This document shows positions 1 through 11,539 of a stretch of DNA of 64,000 nucleotides, in pieces. A program made the translations under genes and the position numbers. The notes under the pieces were generated by a model. It was given only the letters and a program-made list of their open reading frames with translations. It was not told the DNA's origin and searched no databases. The DNA is taken from assembly GCA_037974335.1 (NCBI GenBank), contig CM075760.1, forward strand, positions 42,102,103-42,166,102, read 5' to 3'. Position 1 is the stretch's first letter. Each line of letters opens with the position of its first letter. The stretch is from Prionace glauca (lineage: Eukaryota > Chordata > Chondrichthyes > Carcharhiniformes > Carcharhinidae).

Positions 1-194
1 TTAATATTTTGTTCAGGGAGATGCGACAGCCAACAAATCATCAATTCCACTCCCACTCTGGGGTATATTTGTATAGTTTCTCATTTGGCAAGAAAACCGA
101 GCTTTAGATTTGCTTCTGTTATTAATTTAGTATCCAGCTGGTTATTTAGATTGAAATTGACATCAACCCTGCACGATCTCAGCCTCTCACCGTG

Positions 195-470
195 CTTGGG
201 AGATTGTGTGTGACAGTGTTTGTGTTTGAGTGTGTGTGCATTTGTGTAAGTCTCAGTGTTTTACGTTGTCTGCATGTCTGTGATTGCATGTCTGTTTGTG
301 GGTATCTACGCGTTTGCCTGTGTCTGACTGAAAGTGTATGTCTCAGAATGTGTGTGTGGATGTTTGCATGTGTTTACCTGAGATTGTATGCCTGTGAGTG
401 TGCTTGCGCGTGTGTGCGAGTTTGCCTGGGTCTGTCTGAGAGTGTATGTCTGTGAATGTGTGTGTGTGCC
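195..470. repeat. Degenerate TG-rich simple repeat
   Basis: About 275 bases dominated by short TG/TGTG words broken by C, A and CT. It is low-complexity sequence; open frames across it are cysteine/valine-rich artefacts. Confidence 0.75.
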
Positions 471-981
471 CGAGTTCACTTGCAGCTGTTTCTGAGATTG
501 GTATTAATTCTGTGAATAGGTTTGTCGGCATTACAATAAATATAATAGGAATAAGAAAAATACAGCAGCACAATCCTCCAACTTTTCTATGCTTCAACAT
601 AACCCTTCAGTAATCTGGGGATTCAGTGATGTCACAGACAGAAACCATTTACCTCATCTTGCCACAAGAGGGAGCGCCCTCACTGTGTTTGTGTGTTCAT
701 TGCAGCAGGACTTGAGTGGAATGAAGGAGGATAGTGTTATTGTCAATCTATTCATGTTATATGAATGTATTTCTTTTGTTAAAAGCTAATTGGCCATCCA
801 GTGATTCTGTTCATTCACATTACTAAATTTCTTACATGGCATCTGAATGGAACAGAAATGAATATGGTGTTTTGTTTTACAGAGCTGCCTAAGATGAATT
901 TCACCTCACATGTCAAGGAGAAATAGCCAGAGATAACAAGATACATTTCCGTTTAAACTTAAATCAAACCTTTTGAAATTT
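471..981. other. No feature recognised
   Basis: AT-rich sequence between the TG-rich repeat and the end of the first receptor gene. Its right part would be 3' flank or 3' UTR of the minus-strand receptor. No gene seen. Confidence 0.5.
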
Positions 982-1889
982 CTACTTTACTATTTTTACG
1001 ACGAGATTGCCAAGATATTTTCCTGCATTTTTCAACTCCTCTCTGAATTTCCTCTGTGTCACTGCATAAATACACGTGTTAGTGCAACAGCTCAGCAGCT
1101 GAAGCATGTTTCCACTTTCCTGGCGAATGAATTTGGGGTCGTTGAAATTGGTTCCTGAGAAATAAGATTCATTTGTAATTTTCACATACAGGAAATCCAC
1201 AATGTATGTCATCCACAAAAGAATAAAGCTTCCCGAGATGGTGAAAAGTAAAACAATAGACTTCTTCCTGTTCTTCACTTCTGGATCACTTTGATTCTCT
1301 CCACTGCTGTTAGTCCGGAGTCTCCGGCGGGATCTATTGGCCGCCAGGATGTGTCTCACGGTCAGTGCATTAAACAACAAAATCAGAAGGAATGGTAGAA
1401 AAGGATTTAATACACGTGCAAACCAGTCATAGACTGCCCACGAGAAGGAAGTGTAGTAGATTGATTTTATCTTACAAAACCAAGGCACATTGTTCACTAT
1501 ATAGACTGGTTCATATATAAAGTACGACGGAATCCTTTTCAAACAGTTCAACACACAAACCGTCCCTATCACCACATCGGCTGTTTTTACAGTGCAATAG
1601 TTTGTCCGCAATTTCTGGCAGCAAATGGCTACATAACGATCAAAGGTGAAAAATAAGGTTAGCCAAACAGAGCACTCCATGATTGCATAGATTATCACAG
1701 AACTCAGAGTGCAGGCTGGAGTCAATGACATAAAACTTACTGGAAAATAAATGCCAATAATCCGATTGAATATCACAGCAATGACAACGACAAGGAGATC
1801 CGTCACTGCCATGGCAATCAGATACCGAGTAATGCATTTGGAGAGACCACACCTTCCTCGGGACAGAATCACAATCGCCACCACGTTAA
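982..1889 (-). CDS. GPR139-like class A GPCR, exon 2 (receptor A)
   Basis: This is the large second coding exon of a rhodopsin-class receptor and encodes nearly all of the seven-helix bundle. Seen: a TM1 start (VNVVAIVILSRG), an ICL1 block with GLSKC, the end-of-TM3 motif FDRYVAICC (DRY equivalent), an extracellular loop 2 cysteine in PWFC, a basic ICL3 (RSRRRLR then NRKKS), and TM7 CCTNTCIYAV followed by a KFREEL helix 8. The acceptor (…TCTCAG) precedes 1889, and the phase fits exon 1 at 3686-3755. Joined, they give about 325 residues, normal for this family. The TM7 NPxxY proline is threonine. The gene is intact, on the minus strand, with one intron of about 1.8 kb holding a LINE relic. Family is confident from the motifs; ligand is unknown. 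Confidence 0.88.
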
Positions 1890-2145
1890 CTGAGAGGAAA
1901 AGGAAAATTAAAGTTGTGAAGTTATTCAACAAATTCCTAATAAGCACTTGGGTGTGACAGACCTATCTGGACATTTTTGCCATTTCACCTTCGTTAGAAG
2001 AGATGGCTGTTCTTGTTTTTTTCTCAGTGTCAATTGTGTTTCAGAAAGAGCTACAAGGGTAACCTTCAAATATTTCGCACCTTTGAGGCAAACTGTTTCC
2101 CAAGTCTCTCAACAGGAAAGTGTTGCAGCACAATCTGACATCTAA

Positions 2146-2822
2146 CAACATAAGAACATAAGAAATGAGAGCAGGAGTAGGCCATCTAGCCCTTCGAGCC
2201 TGCCCCGCCATTCAATAAGATCATGGCTGATCTGTCTTGGCTCAGTTCCACATTCCCGCCCTCTCCCCATAACCCTTAATCCCCTCTCTTATCAAAAACC
2301 CATTAACCCGCGTCTTAAAAATATTTAGCGAGCACTCCCTCCAAGGCCAAAATATCCTTACCTAAGTACGGCGCCCAAAACTGCACACAGTACTCCAGCT
2401 GCGGCTTCACCAATGCCATATACAGCCGCAGCAAGACCTCCCTACTTTTATATTCAATCCCCTTCGCTATGAAGGCCAGCATCCCATTCTCCTTCCTGAT
2501 CACCTGCTGCACCTGCAAGCTGGGTTTCTGCGACTCATGCACAAGGACCCCGAGGTCCCTCTGCACCGTCGTCTGCTGCAGTTTTTCGCCACGTAAGTAA
2601 TAGTCCTTCCTACCATTCTTCCTACCAAAGTGGACCACCTCGCACTTGCCAACATTAAATTCCATTTGCCATTTCCTGGTCCATGCGCCCAGCATATCTA
2701 GATTCTTCTGTAGACTCTCCACACCCTCCGCACAATGGGTCTTTCCTCCAATCTTGGTGTCATCACCAAATTTCGACACCCTACACTCGGTTCCCTCCTC
2801 CAGATCATCTATATATCTATAA
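2146..2822 (-). mobile_element. CR1/L2-like LINE 3' fragment, minus strand
   Basis: It starts at its 3' end with the (CATAAGAA)n-type tail and runs antisense into reverse-transcriptase coding sequence. Recognisable are FGDDTKIGG, the MEFNVGKCEVVHFG block, and LVKPQLEYCVQFWAP. It lies within the intron of receptor A. It is 5' truncated. Confidence 0.85.
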
Positions 2823-3685
2823 CATGAGCAGGTATTAATTATGTTAAGTGCTGAATAACTGGACGACGAAATACGCTTAAGGAAAGCATGTGGGGAGCAG
2901 AATGAGGCAGAAAGGCAATGTGATTCAGGGCAATATTTACAAAGCTAAGGACTTGAAAGGCTGAAGATCCCCAGGTTGTGTCCGAAATTTGGCATTCAAC
3001 CTTTGTATCATGTATTCCACAAACGACGCAGTCTGTAAGTAATGTTTACATATCAGTTACAGTTGTTAAACTGTATAATGTGATAAAGATTCAGTTTGAC
3101 TTGTTAGAATTCCACGGGAATGTTTTCAGTAGGTAGGATGTGTCAAGTTAATACAATTTAAGGAGCTTCAGATGGTTTGCTTTAGAAATCCTGCTGACTT
3201 GGAAACAGCAGTTCCCATTCTGCTGAGCAATCATATTAATTGTTCCATGATGAGAAGCGAAAAATTATATATCGACTGGAGTTTCAAAGAGTAAAAGGCG
3301 ACCTCGTTGAAAGAGAATTCTCAGCAGGCGTGACAGAATATATACTAGGATGTTGTGTCCACTCATAGTGGAACATTGCCCAATGTTTGTATTCCTGTAA
3401 ACTATTCATAGCAACTATAGGTTTCAAAGACATGAACAGCCTCTATTCCTTATACGCATGCTGGCAAGTACAACCACAAAGTATTGAATGTGTCAGAGAC
3501 TTAATGAGTAAGTCTTGAGTCTAAATAAATATATAATTAAATGATGAAATGATAGGCTACCACTGAGCAAATAAGGTTTTAGAAGATAAATGGAAAAGAT
3601 TATATCATGTTCTTTGTTGCCATGTTCAGCAATAACTCCATAAAACAGCGGCATGTGGAATTAATCACACAGTAGAATGACTTAC
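2823..3685. other. Receptor A intron, no further feature
   Basis: AT-rich single-copy-looking intron sequence between the LINE fragment and exon 1. No gene or repeat recognised. Confidence 0.5.
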
Positions 3686-3755
3686 CCGGAACCCCAATGG
3701 CAGCGATAATTGAATAGTAAATGCCATAAATTACACCACTGATTTGCCCATGCAT
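3686..3755 (-). CDS. GPR139-like class A GPCR, exon 1 (receptor A)
   Basis: A 70-nt first coding exon starting MHGQISG and ending AAIGVP plus one base. A canonical GTAAG donor follows directly. It encodes the short N-terminus and the beginning of TM1. The phase (one leftover base) joins in frame to exon 2 at 1889 to give GVPVNVVAIV. The MHG…YY…AAIGVP pattern is the usual start of this family and recurs in receptor B at 16491-16560. It was found by reading the minus strand because it is too short for ordinary ORF calling. Confidence 0.85.
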
Positions 3756-4127
3756 TTTGTATGAGAAACAGTGAAGGATTCTCTATGACAAGGTCAAATA
3801 AACACACATTTATACTGTTGGAAATCTATAGGGAGGCAATTAACTTCCACAATTATTAACAGTTCGTTAAACAAACAGATTAAGTAGTAACTTTCCATGC
3901 TCATTCAGATAGGGGTTTAGGATGTTGCGAGACCGTAGAGAGGCAGTGATCCATGCAGCCTAACATAGCTTAGAATTAATTACTAATACTTGCGCAAATA
4001 TAAGACATGCTTATCATGTGGAATACTCATGATCAAGAATTACCTAAGAAATATTATAGCCCTGATGCTGAAGCCAGCATAGCTCAGTGACATTCGAACA
4101 GAAGGCAATCGGAATGGCAATGATAGT

Positions 4128-4596
4128 CATATAAGAAAATAAGAACATAAGAAATAGGAGCAGGAGTAGGCCATCTGGCCCTTCGAGCCTGCCCCGCCAT
4201 TCAATAAGATCATGGCTGATCTGTCGTGACTCAGCTCCACCTTCCTGCCCTCTCCCCATAACCCTTAATCCCTTCTCTTATCAAAAACCCATCAACCCGT
4301 TTCTTAAAAATATTTAGCGAGGCAGCCTCCACCATTTCAACGGGCAGAGAATTCCAGAGATTCACCACCCTTTGAGTGAAGAAGTTCCTCCTCAACTCTG
4401 TTCTAAACCGCCCCCCCCCCCGCTTTATCTTGAGGCTGTGCCCCCTAGTCCTACTGTCTTTTTTGAGCGGGAAAAGTCTCTCCACCTCTATCCTATCCAT
4501 CCCATTCATCATCTTATACGTCTCAATGAGATCTCCCCTCATTCTTCTAAACTCTAACGAGTACAAGCCTAGTTTATTCAGCCTGTGTTGAATGTA
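4128..4596 (-). mobile_element. CR1/L2-like LINE 3' end, minus strand
   Basis: Tail of ATAAGAACATAAG type at the left, then antisense coding for the family's C-terminal block (RRMRGDLIETYKMMNGMDRIE, NFFTQRVVNLWNSLP). A poly-C run interrupts the homologous region. It is heavily 5' truncated and belongs to the same subfamily as the unit-specific insertions at 23,877, 49,749, 51,396 and 61,210. Confidence 0.88.
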
Positions 4597-5160
4597 CTCA
4601 CATAACTGAAGTAAAAGTCACCTGTAACATATAGTTCCTCACAAAAGTTATTTCCATACAGTATAAATGATCCCGGCAGACGCCATCAGTCATCCACACC
4701 AGAGAACCTGCATTCTCACAACACATTTACGCTAAGCATCATAAAATTGTCCAAAAGCTCACCACGTGGGAGTGTCAATAAAGTTCAGACTGAAGAACAA
4801 ATGGAAATTATCAAATCTTTTTTATAGTAGTCCCAGGCCTTGTGATTGTTACAGTCGTTTCTTTCACTGAACCACATTGCTGTTGTGCTGGTCAGGTCTT
4901 CCTTGGATATTACATGAGGGACCATTTCTGATGGTTTACAAGTGAATAAAGGCCACAGATTGTGAATAAAAACAAATTTTGCTATAGACGATTAGAAAGA
5001 TAAAACAATTTATAATATGTGGAAGGTAAAACATTCAAGGGCTTTAGGGAGGAATGGTAGATGAGATGTTAGTTTACAAGGGCATGTGTCAAAAGTTTGT
5101 TTGAGAAGTTGCTGATGACAGTGGATCTGAAGCAGAGAGGGAGTTATTTACACCAAACAC
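4597..5160. other. No feature recognised
   Basis: AT-rich intergenic sequence upstream of receptor A. No gene, RNA or repeat recognised. Confidence 0.45.
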
Positions 5161-5305
5161 AGTCTCTCTCATTCTCTCTCACACACACAACACAAGGTGA
5201 TTAGGACGGTAAATACATGGGGTTACGGGGATAGGGCCGGGGTGGGATCAGGTGCAGGATAGATGGGCCGAATGAGTTCTCTCTGCATTGTCGGGGTTCC
5301 ATACT
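5161..5305 (+). repeat. TCTC/ACAC microsatellite and SINE-type 3' tail
   Basis: A short TCTC/ACAC run is followed by a sequence reading GGGTTACGGGGATAGGG…GATGGGCCGAATG, which matches the 3' part of the SINEs seen elsewhere in this window. Only the tail portion is present. Confidence 0.6.
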
Positions 5306-6615
5306 CACAGAAACTGCTGATATCTAACTGGAGTGTATGGTGATTTGTAATGTCAATGATTCTTTAATTTTTATTGATTATAACTCTGGTTTGGAAGGTC
5401 ATTAAACAATGTCAGCTACCCAGTAGTCACATTGCCACATCACTGTTTTTCATCTGTTAGCTTCACTAATTTGGGCGAAGATATACTGAGTGAGTTGTTG
5501 TACATGAAAAAACGATATGGTCCAGACATTACAACCCTCCATCGACATACTATTCATGTTTCCTCTTTTCGTCCTTGAGATGAACATTCACTAGCAGCAG
5601 TAGAAGAATCAGTAGAAGAGCGGAAATATTTCCTGGTGACGGACAGTCGATATTTCCTGACAGTCTGGGGATTGAATTCACTCAAAAATAATGTAGATTG
5701 AATCCCGATAGTCTGGGGATTGAATTCACTCTGTAAATAATGAAGATAATCGACACAAATGAAATAAAGGAAGTGTTTCAATTAATGAAACATTTGAGAA
5801 CAAAGAGGAGAATGCAGAACAACATTTATTCCAGCCCATCCATGGATATATCCATCAATTCATTCACTGATTCCAGAAGCAAAATGTTCTGGTATCCAAA
5901 TGTCACTGATTGTTACATCATATAAGAACATAAGAAATAGGAGCAGGAGTCACCCAATCTCCTCTCTATTGTTTTCGGGCAGACAGTAGCATATATTTAA
6001 TGGAACTTGACCAGTAATTGGGATGCCCGGGTTAGTACTGTGGCGGCACGGGAACAAATGCCATCAGAGAGCTGGTGAATTTGAAGGCAATTTGAATGGA
6101 ATTTGGAATACCCACTAACACTTGCCATGGGAACCTCTCGATTCACCAGTGAAGGGAATCCTCCATCATACCCTAACCTCAACTACATTTGTCTCCAGAT
6201 GGAGGGCAATATGACTAACTCTTCAAAATGTATTCTCTGCCTTATAGTCTGCTTGTATTTCCTGTTGACCATCAACCCATCCACCAAATGTCATAATCAT
6301 TGGCGCGATCCTCCATAGGATTGTTGTTGCTAAGAAGGACAACACAAGTTGAATAATTTCCCTTTTCTTGGAGATCAGAGCACTTTTGAGTCTCTCTGGC
6401 TGCAGTCGGCTGGGTTGCTTTTAAATACCGTGCCGGGCAGTTTAAGGTAAATCCGAGTAATCAAAATGGGATCTATCTATTCAAACTATCAATGTTTCAT
6501 CTGCACAGCCATGACACTTTTAAATTATATTTCAACTGAAGAAATCTATTCAGTGACAATCGTGTCCACTTTTAAGTTAAGCAGCATGATAAAATAGTAA
6601 CTTGACCATTTAACA
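5306..6615. other. Intergenic, with a small direct repeat and a short LINE tail
   Basis: Contains two copies of a block around AGTCTGGGGATTGAATTCACTC at about 5661 and 5711 (period about 49 bases), and a LINE tail stub (ATAAGAACATAAGAAATAGG) at 5922-5953 on the minus strand. Nothing else recognised. Confidence 0.5.
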
Positions 6616-6790
6616 TTTTCTTATTCATTCATGGGACATGGGTACCACTGGCGGGCCACCAGTAATTGCCCTTCTCCTGTCAGGCTTGGAGGGCAGTTGA
6701 GAGTCAACCATATTGCTGTGGCTCTGGAGTCACATGTAGGCCAGACCAGGTAAGGACAGCAGATTTCTTCCCTCAAGAACATTAGAACGA
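6616..6790 (+). repeat. Interspersed repeat fragment, unnamed family
   Basis: Contains the phrases CATTCATGGGACATGGG, GCTGTGGCTCTGGAGTCACA and ATGTAGGCCAGACCAGGTAAGG, which I recognise from a dispersed fish/shark repeat. A diverged copy of the second half lies at 8938-9010. I cannot name the family with certainty. Confidence 0.6.
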
Positions 6791-8080
6791 GGATATGATT
6801 TAATTCATAGAATTTCCAAAAGAAGAGTATGCTAGTTCTTAAAGTCCGCTTAATAGTAATTTAGTGATGTAGGGGTGCTACTACTGAGCGGAAAAACATG
6901 CTTCAGTGGAATGTAACACATCTATGCCTGTGATATCGCGTAATATGCCATAAAGTCCTGATATCCTCTGCTCCCAACACCAGTGAATGTTAGACGGCCC
7001 ATCAAATAAACTACAATGGTTTGAATGCCGAAGGAGAACTTTACTGATCGCGTATCCGTTCCAATTCCTTAACTTCTGTGTCAGATGCTGGTGTAAATGT
7101 AAATATTTCTCGGTCAAATTACTAGTTTGTCATTAGCACACTAGCAAGCGTGTTTGGCTTGGGGGCATTTCAACAATTGCAAAGAGTAATAACGTAAAAA
7201 AGTGAGGTGGTTCTTGTTCTTTGTAGACCTAAAATGCATAACGATAGCCATTCAGGTTTTAAATAGAATCACTTCCTCCCCGCATTTAGTTACATAAATG
7301 GATCAAAATTCGTCTGATCGATGCAACTTCATTGTTGGAATCAGGTAGAGACCCGGGGACGTTGCAAATTAGACACGACAGATGCCCCATTCCAATTTGT
7401 CTGTCACTGCCTTCCCCGGCACAGTCAGCCTCCCTCCCCCTTCAACCACGAAGAAGAGAGGAGCCAAAACGTTATATCTGCTAGATGCCCACTGGCGACT
7501 CCTCAACTACCTTCCTTCCTCTACTCGCCTGGTCACTCATGGGCTTTCTGCCTTTTCAACGTTCCCCTGCGGCGTGGTGACTTTCTGAACGTGCTATCGA
7601 CGACTTGCTCAGCTATGGAGATGCTCCATCTTGTATTTCTTCGGCCTCAGCTTTGAAATGTGGTTAGCCGCTGGCTGCATTTGGACCAACTTCCTGAACA
7701 CGTGGTCACTAGTGACACCTGAAGCTTGTACTGTTGCCACATCGAACAATCGAAGCATGTGATAGGTGCAAGTTCCCCTGCCATGACAACCTTTAAGCTC
7801 ACCCCTCTAGTCCCCAGCCGCTCCACGCCACCCCCCCTCCTACCCCCCCCCCCCACCTCCATACACACACATACAAGCACCCACACACAAAGCCGCAACC
7901 ATGCACCAATTGGCTGCCTGGACACGTCAGAAAAGTTAGCTGGCAAGCTACTTTGCATGCTGTGTACGGGATTCATGGTCATATGCTGGCAAATACGGTA
8001 ATAGGATTCATCAAGTTGATTGAATGTGCAGTGTACATTTCAGTACACCATAGAATTTGGACGCAATATTCAGCACAAAC
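6791..8080. other. Intergenic, low-complexity C/CA-rich patch
   Basis: Mostly unrecognised. A C-rich then CA-rich low-complexity tract lies at about 7826-7890. Open frames here show no family motif. Confidence 0.45.
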
Positions 8081-8162
8081 ATGCCTTCAGATTCTTACTG
8101 TGATTGCTGGCCTAGAACAATATCCGCCAACCTATTATTTTTGCTCATGATCCTTCAAACGA
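8081..8162 (+). CDS. T-cell receptor V gene 1, leader exon
   Basis: An 82-nt candidate leader exon: ATG at 8081, a hydrophobic end (NLLFLLMILQ), and a GTGAGT donor at 8163. It ends one base into a codon, which matches the phase of the V exon at 8531. It is longer than the 46-nt leaders of the other V genes here, so the true start could differ, but the open frame and splice phase support it. Confidence 0.65.
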
Positions 8163-8530
8163 GTGAGTATTTTGGGCGATTATCACCGTTTTATTTCATT
8201 GATGTTTATTCGATTTTACTGTAATATTTATTCCCCTCATTGGGGATGCCATGGTTCCTCAAGTTTTATTCTTGGACAAATGAGTTTTGTGAGTTTCTGT
8301 GTGTATCTGTTTATAACTGTATATGCGTTTGTCTGTAATAGAGAACCTATATGGTGAAAGAGAGAATATGTTTTTGTGATTGTGTGTGACAGAGAGAGAG
8401 AGAGAATGTATTTTCATCTGTAGGGGTGCATGCGTTTGAGCGAGAGAGAAATTTTGCTCAAAACGTGTTTCATTTTTAATCAAAAACACATCTAAAAATT
8501 ATGTTTGTCGCATTCTGTGACTTTTTCCAG

Positions 8531-8838
8531 CGCAGAGCCGGCCGGATGAACTTCTCCAAAAGCCCGCAGTAGTAGCAGTAAGTGAAGGGGATACCGTGGT
8601 GTTGTCCTGTCACTACCCCGCCACATACACAACAGCTTACCTATATTGGTATGTACAGTACCCGGGACAGGGCCTTCAGTACATGCTGGCCAGACATACT
8701 GCTGGAGGTGACAAGAACGCACCGGCATTTGGAAAGCTGTTTTCTGCTGTACAGAATAGAACTAACACAAACATGCCTTTGAACATCACAGACACTCAGC
8801 TTTCTGACTCAGCCATGTATTACTGCGCGGCGATGAAG
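8531..8838 (+). CDS. T-cell receptor V gene 1, V exon (TRAV/TRDV-like)
   Basis: An immunoglobulin variable-domain exon preceded by a TTTTTCCAG acceptor. Seen: first cysteine in VVLSC (about residue 27), the core tryptophan in LYWYVQYPGQGLQ, a framework-3 stretch ending LSDSAMYYCAA, and no stop inside. It would form the antigen-binding half of a TCR alpha or delta chain after joining to (D)J. Where the heptamer should lie (8839) the sequence is CACCAAA, and no nonamer follows after 23 bases, so the recombination signal looks eroded. The domain call is firm; the chain type (alpha or delta) is inferred from the look of the V segment and cannot be fixed from the sequence alone. Confidence 0.8.
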
Positions 8839-8937
8839 CACCAAATGGCCACTGCAGGGGCGGCATGTATTCCATGGATCCCTTAATTGTCCTGAAAATA
8901 AATGGTTTGCTACTGGGTTCAGAGATTTGTTCAGAGT

Positions 8938-9010
8938 CAATCTGGAGTCGCATGTCGGTCAGGTTAAAGAAGGACGGCGGTGTTCTCGCCTAACGCCCTG
9001 AGGGACATTG
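8938..9010 (+). repeat. Diverged copy of the repeat at 6616-6790
   Basis: Similar to 6725-6790: CTGGAGTCGCATGTCGGTCAGG followed by AAAGAAGGACGGC…GAGGGACATTG. Short and diverged. Confidence 0.5.
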
Positions 9011-10596
9011 TTGAGTAAATTAATTTTCCATGTCAAACGATGAAAATTCACGATCACCATTATTGATATTAATTTTCAATCACGGGCTTTGTTAATTTAA
9101 CGTTTACCAGTTTCAAATGTTAGAATTGAATCAATTGGTGTGGAAGATAAACGTGGCCCTCTGACTAATTAGCGGAATGATGTTCTCACATAGAACACTA
9201 CAGCACAAACAGGCCCACAATTTGCACCGATCACATCCCTATCTACCAGGCCATAGAACTATCTGTAACTCCAAATCCCATAGTTAACATGTCCACTGTT
9301 TTCTCGACAAGGGATGTTATTTTCGAGACAATGCAACAATGACTGCATTGCGAAAGTACCACATTGGCTATAACATGTTTTAGGATAACTGGTGGTGCTG
9401 AAATGTATTTGGTTCCAGTTTCCAGTTCGACAAATTGGCTTAACATTTAATGATTTATCTGATGATTTTGCTGCTGATAATGAACACTATAAAGCGCTGA
9501 AAGTTTTTCTTAGTCTCTAACGCCGACGTTACACAAAGTGTTGGTGTTTCATATGCCCTATTAAAACATTTCCCCTTCTCTGTTCTGATCTTGATTAGTC
9601 CAATTTATTTTTCAATTACTTGAAATTGAGTTAAATAATGTGATCATCAGAATGAACTTCGAGCGGAAATCTGTGGTCTCAGTAGCATTTGCAGCAACTG
9701 AATATTTTTCTACGCACACCCTTACACTCAGTTATTGTTTCTATCAGGCGTTACACGTAGATGTGAAACTGCCGTTAGAACCGGAAGTGCACCTGAAGCT
9801 GACTGAGGTAACTGGGACCGCAACTGCCAATCTCAGCTATGGCAGCAGCGAGGAGCTCCACCTCCCGAGCTAGCGGTTAAACTGACAACTGTGCACTTTT
9901 TTTTTCCTCAAAGAAGCTTCATTCGGGTAAATGTGACAGAATGAGCATTTCATTCATTGGAAGACTGATTTTGCAAGTTAAGTTCACAGTGAGAACGTAA
10001 GGTAAAAAAAAAACTCTGCTGAAAAAGTGCTAACTGAAAGTTGAGCAGAATTGTCCATAAGTCAAATTATAAACTTATAAATCCCTTTGAATTTGTGTAA
10101 TATTAATCCCGGATACTGAAAATCGTGCCTGAACTAAACAGTGATAAAAGATCCGTTATCTACAATATATTCCCTGCAAGTTATCAATGTGTGTCACATT
10201 CTGTGTTCGCTACGTCGTACATACGACATCAGTGAATTTCAATCTATCGCTGTTAAATTAAAGCAATCCGAGTTTTCAGCAGTGCCAGTGATTACTGTAC
10301 GTTCAGTGTGTGAATCGCGGCATTGTGCATTGATGCCATTGAATGATACATGTTACTTCCTTCTAAATATCATTATCCGCTTTGAAATTTCAACCTTTGC
10401 AGTTTGTGCGATTGGATCAGTTACTGCCCGAATTTCAGGAGACTGGCGGCTGTCCCCTACTCCAAACACTGAATGTTATGACACATGAGCGGGAGCAGAA
10501 GAAGGAGACACCGAGCCTCAATACGGGTAGAACCAGCGGTAACACATTGCCAGTGTCTGCAGTTTTCTAAGTACATACACGTAAAGACAAACGACA
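9011..10596. other. Intergenic between V genes 1 and 2
   Basis: A minus-strand LINE tail stub (TAGAACACTACAGCACAAACAGG) lies at about 9190-9225. The remainder is AT-rich and unrecognised; the bases before 10597 would hold the promoter of V gene 2. Confidence 0.5.
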
Positions 10597-10642
10597 ATGT
10601 GGTTGTTCGGTATCTGTGCCATGTTTGGAGCGTTTATTGCAG
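10597..10642 (+). CDS. T-cell receptor V gene 2, leader exon
   Basis: A 46-nt leader exon encoding MWLFGICAMFGAFIA plus one base, with a GTAATT donor. Hydrophobic as expected for a signal peptide. Phase 1 matches the V exon acceptor at 10736-10737. Confidence 0.85.
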
Positions 10643-10737
10643 GTAATTAATTTGGGTTCAATTTTGAATAAACCGCGAACAGCACTTTGGTATCTAGTCA
10701 CAGTTTAATGTTTGACTCTGCTTCCCATTAAATCCAG

Positions 10738-11044
10738 GTTTCAGTCAGGAATTCTCTGTCACCCAACACCCTCCAACAGTGATTAGGACAGAAGGAGGCA
10801 TTTCAACTTTAAACTGCATCTACTTCACGACAGAAGATTCCTTCAATTTGTTCTGGGTCCGGCAATTCCCTGGGAGAGAACCACAAATACTAATTCGCAG
10901 ATTTTCGGTTGGTTACGAAATTAAAGCGGATTTTGCTCGAAGCCGTTTCTCCTCTGGGCTGGACATTTCTAATGGAAGGTTTAGCTTAACCGTGTCCAAA
11001 TTACAGCTCTCTGATACAGCCATGTACTACTGCGCGCTGACTCT
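10738..11044 (+). CDS. T-cell receptor V gene 2, V exon (TRAV/TRDV-like), apparently functional
   Basis: A 307-nt V exon after an AATCCAG acceptor. It opens GFSQEFSVTQHPP. The first cysteine is in STLNC, the core tryptophan in LFWVRQFPGREPQ, and framework 3 ends LSDTAMYYCAL. Leader, intron, V exon and recombination signal are all intact, and the reading frame is open throughout. It is in the same orientation as V gene 1 and opposite to the three V genes in the cassettes. The 95-nt leader intron is typical of V genes. Of the five V genes, this and the two in units 2 and 3 are the best candidates for use. Confidence 0.9.
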
Positions 11045-11083
11045 CACAGCGATATCAACCTGTTCAACACTCGTACAATAACT
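11045..11083 (+). other. 23-bp-spacer RSS of V gene 2
   Basis: Heptamer CACAGCG at 11045-11051, a 23-base spacer, and nonamer ACAATAACT at 11075-11083. The heptamer keeps CACA; the nonamer differs from the consensus ACAAAAACC at two positions. Confidence 0.9.
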
Positions 11084-11539
11084 GGAGGATCTGTGACATA
11101 GAGCTCAGCTCGACATGCGGCTGGTCAGACTAACAATGAATGGAATATTAATGGATAAATGATGTGAGGCAATCGTCACAGGATAAACAGGACCGAGCTT
11201 TTCAGAAATATTTTCATTGCAACCAATATCGGGATCCTCATCGAACCAGCAACTGAAGCTGTTCTGTACAATGCATAGAGTTCGATGTTCTTTTTCACTA
11301 GTCAGCAATCTAAAGTCAAATCAAGATCTATTAGGCACTATATCAAGCGAAATGCTAAAGATGTTCTAAAGCGGTTGATTTTATATATGCTTTAATGAAT
11401 AATGACGTTTCTTCGATTCAGCCAAGACTGGGTGAGTGTCGTTCAAATAAATTGAAAGTATTTCAAGGTGATTATGGAAGTTCAATTCACTGCGGTCAGA
11501 TTTCCTGGTTGGATGGTTGCTTTAGTGGCCAGCAATGTT
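11084..11539. other. No feature recognised
   Basis: Intergenic sequence downstream of V gene 2. No gene or repeat recognised. Confidence 0.45.

Noticed and set aside
192-455. Cysteine-rich 87-residue open frame
   Set aside because: It is a translation of TG-rich simple repeat; no signal of a real cysteine-rich peptide.
1640-1852. Antisense or shifted frames inside receptor A
   Set aside because: Shadows of the receptor coding sequence with no independent motif. The same applies at 33,876-34,217 and 55,612-55,953 opposite receptors C and D.
4372-4591. Proline- and leucine-rich plus-strand frames
   Set aside because: Antisense of the LINE C-terminal block; the same shadow recurs at each copy of this LINE subfamily.
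7321-7656. 111-residue plus-strand frame and a C-rich counterpart at 7,647-7,982
   Set aside because: No motif, and partly low-complexity C/CA tract.
9640-9873. Open frame with a TTTCTATCAG acceptor and a segment VKLPLEPEVH…TATANLSY resembling the start of a V exon
   Set aside because: No cysteine at the expected place, no core tryptophan and no YYC end; too little to call a V pseudogene.
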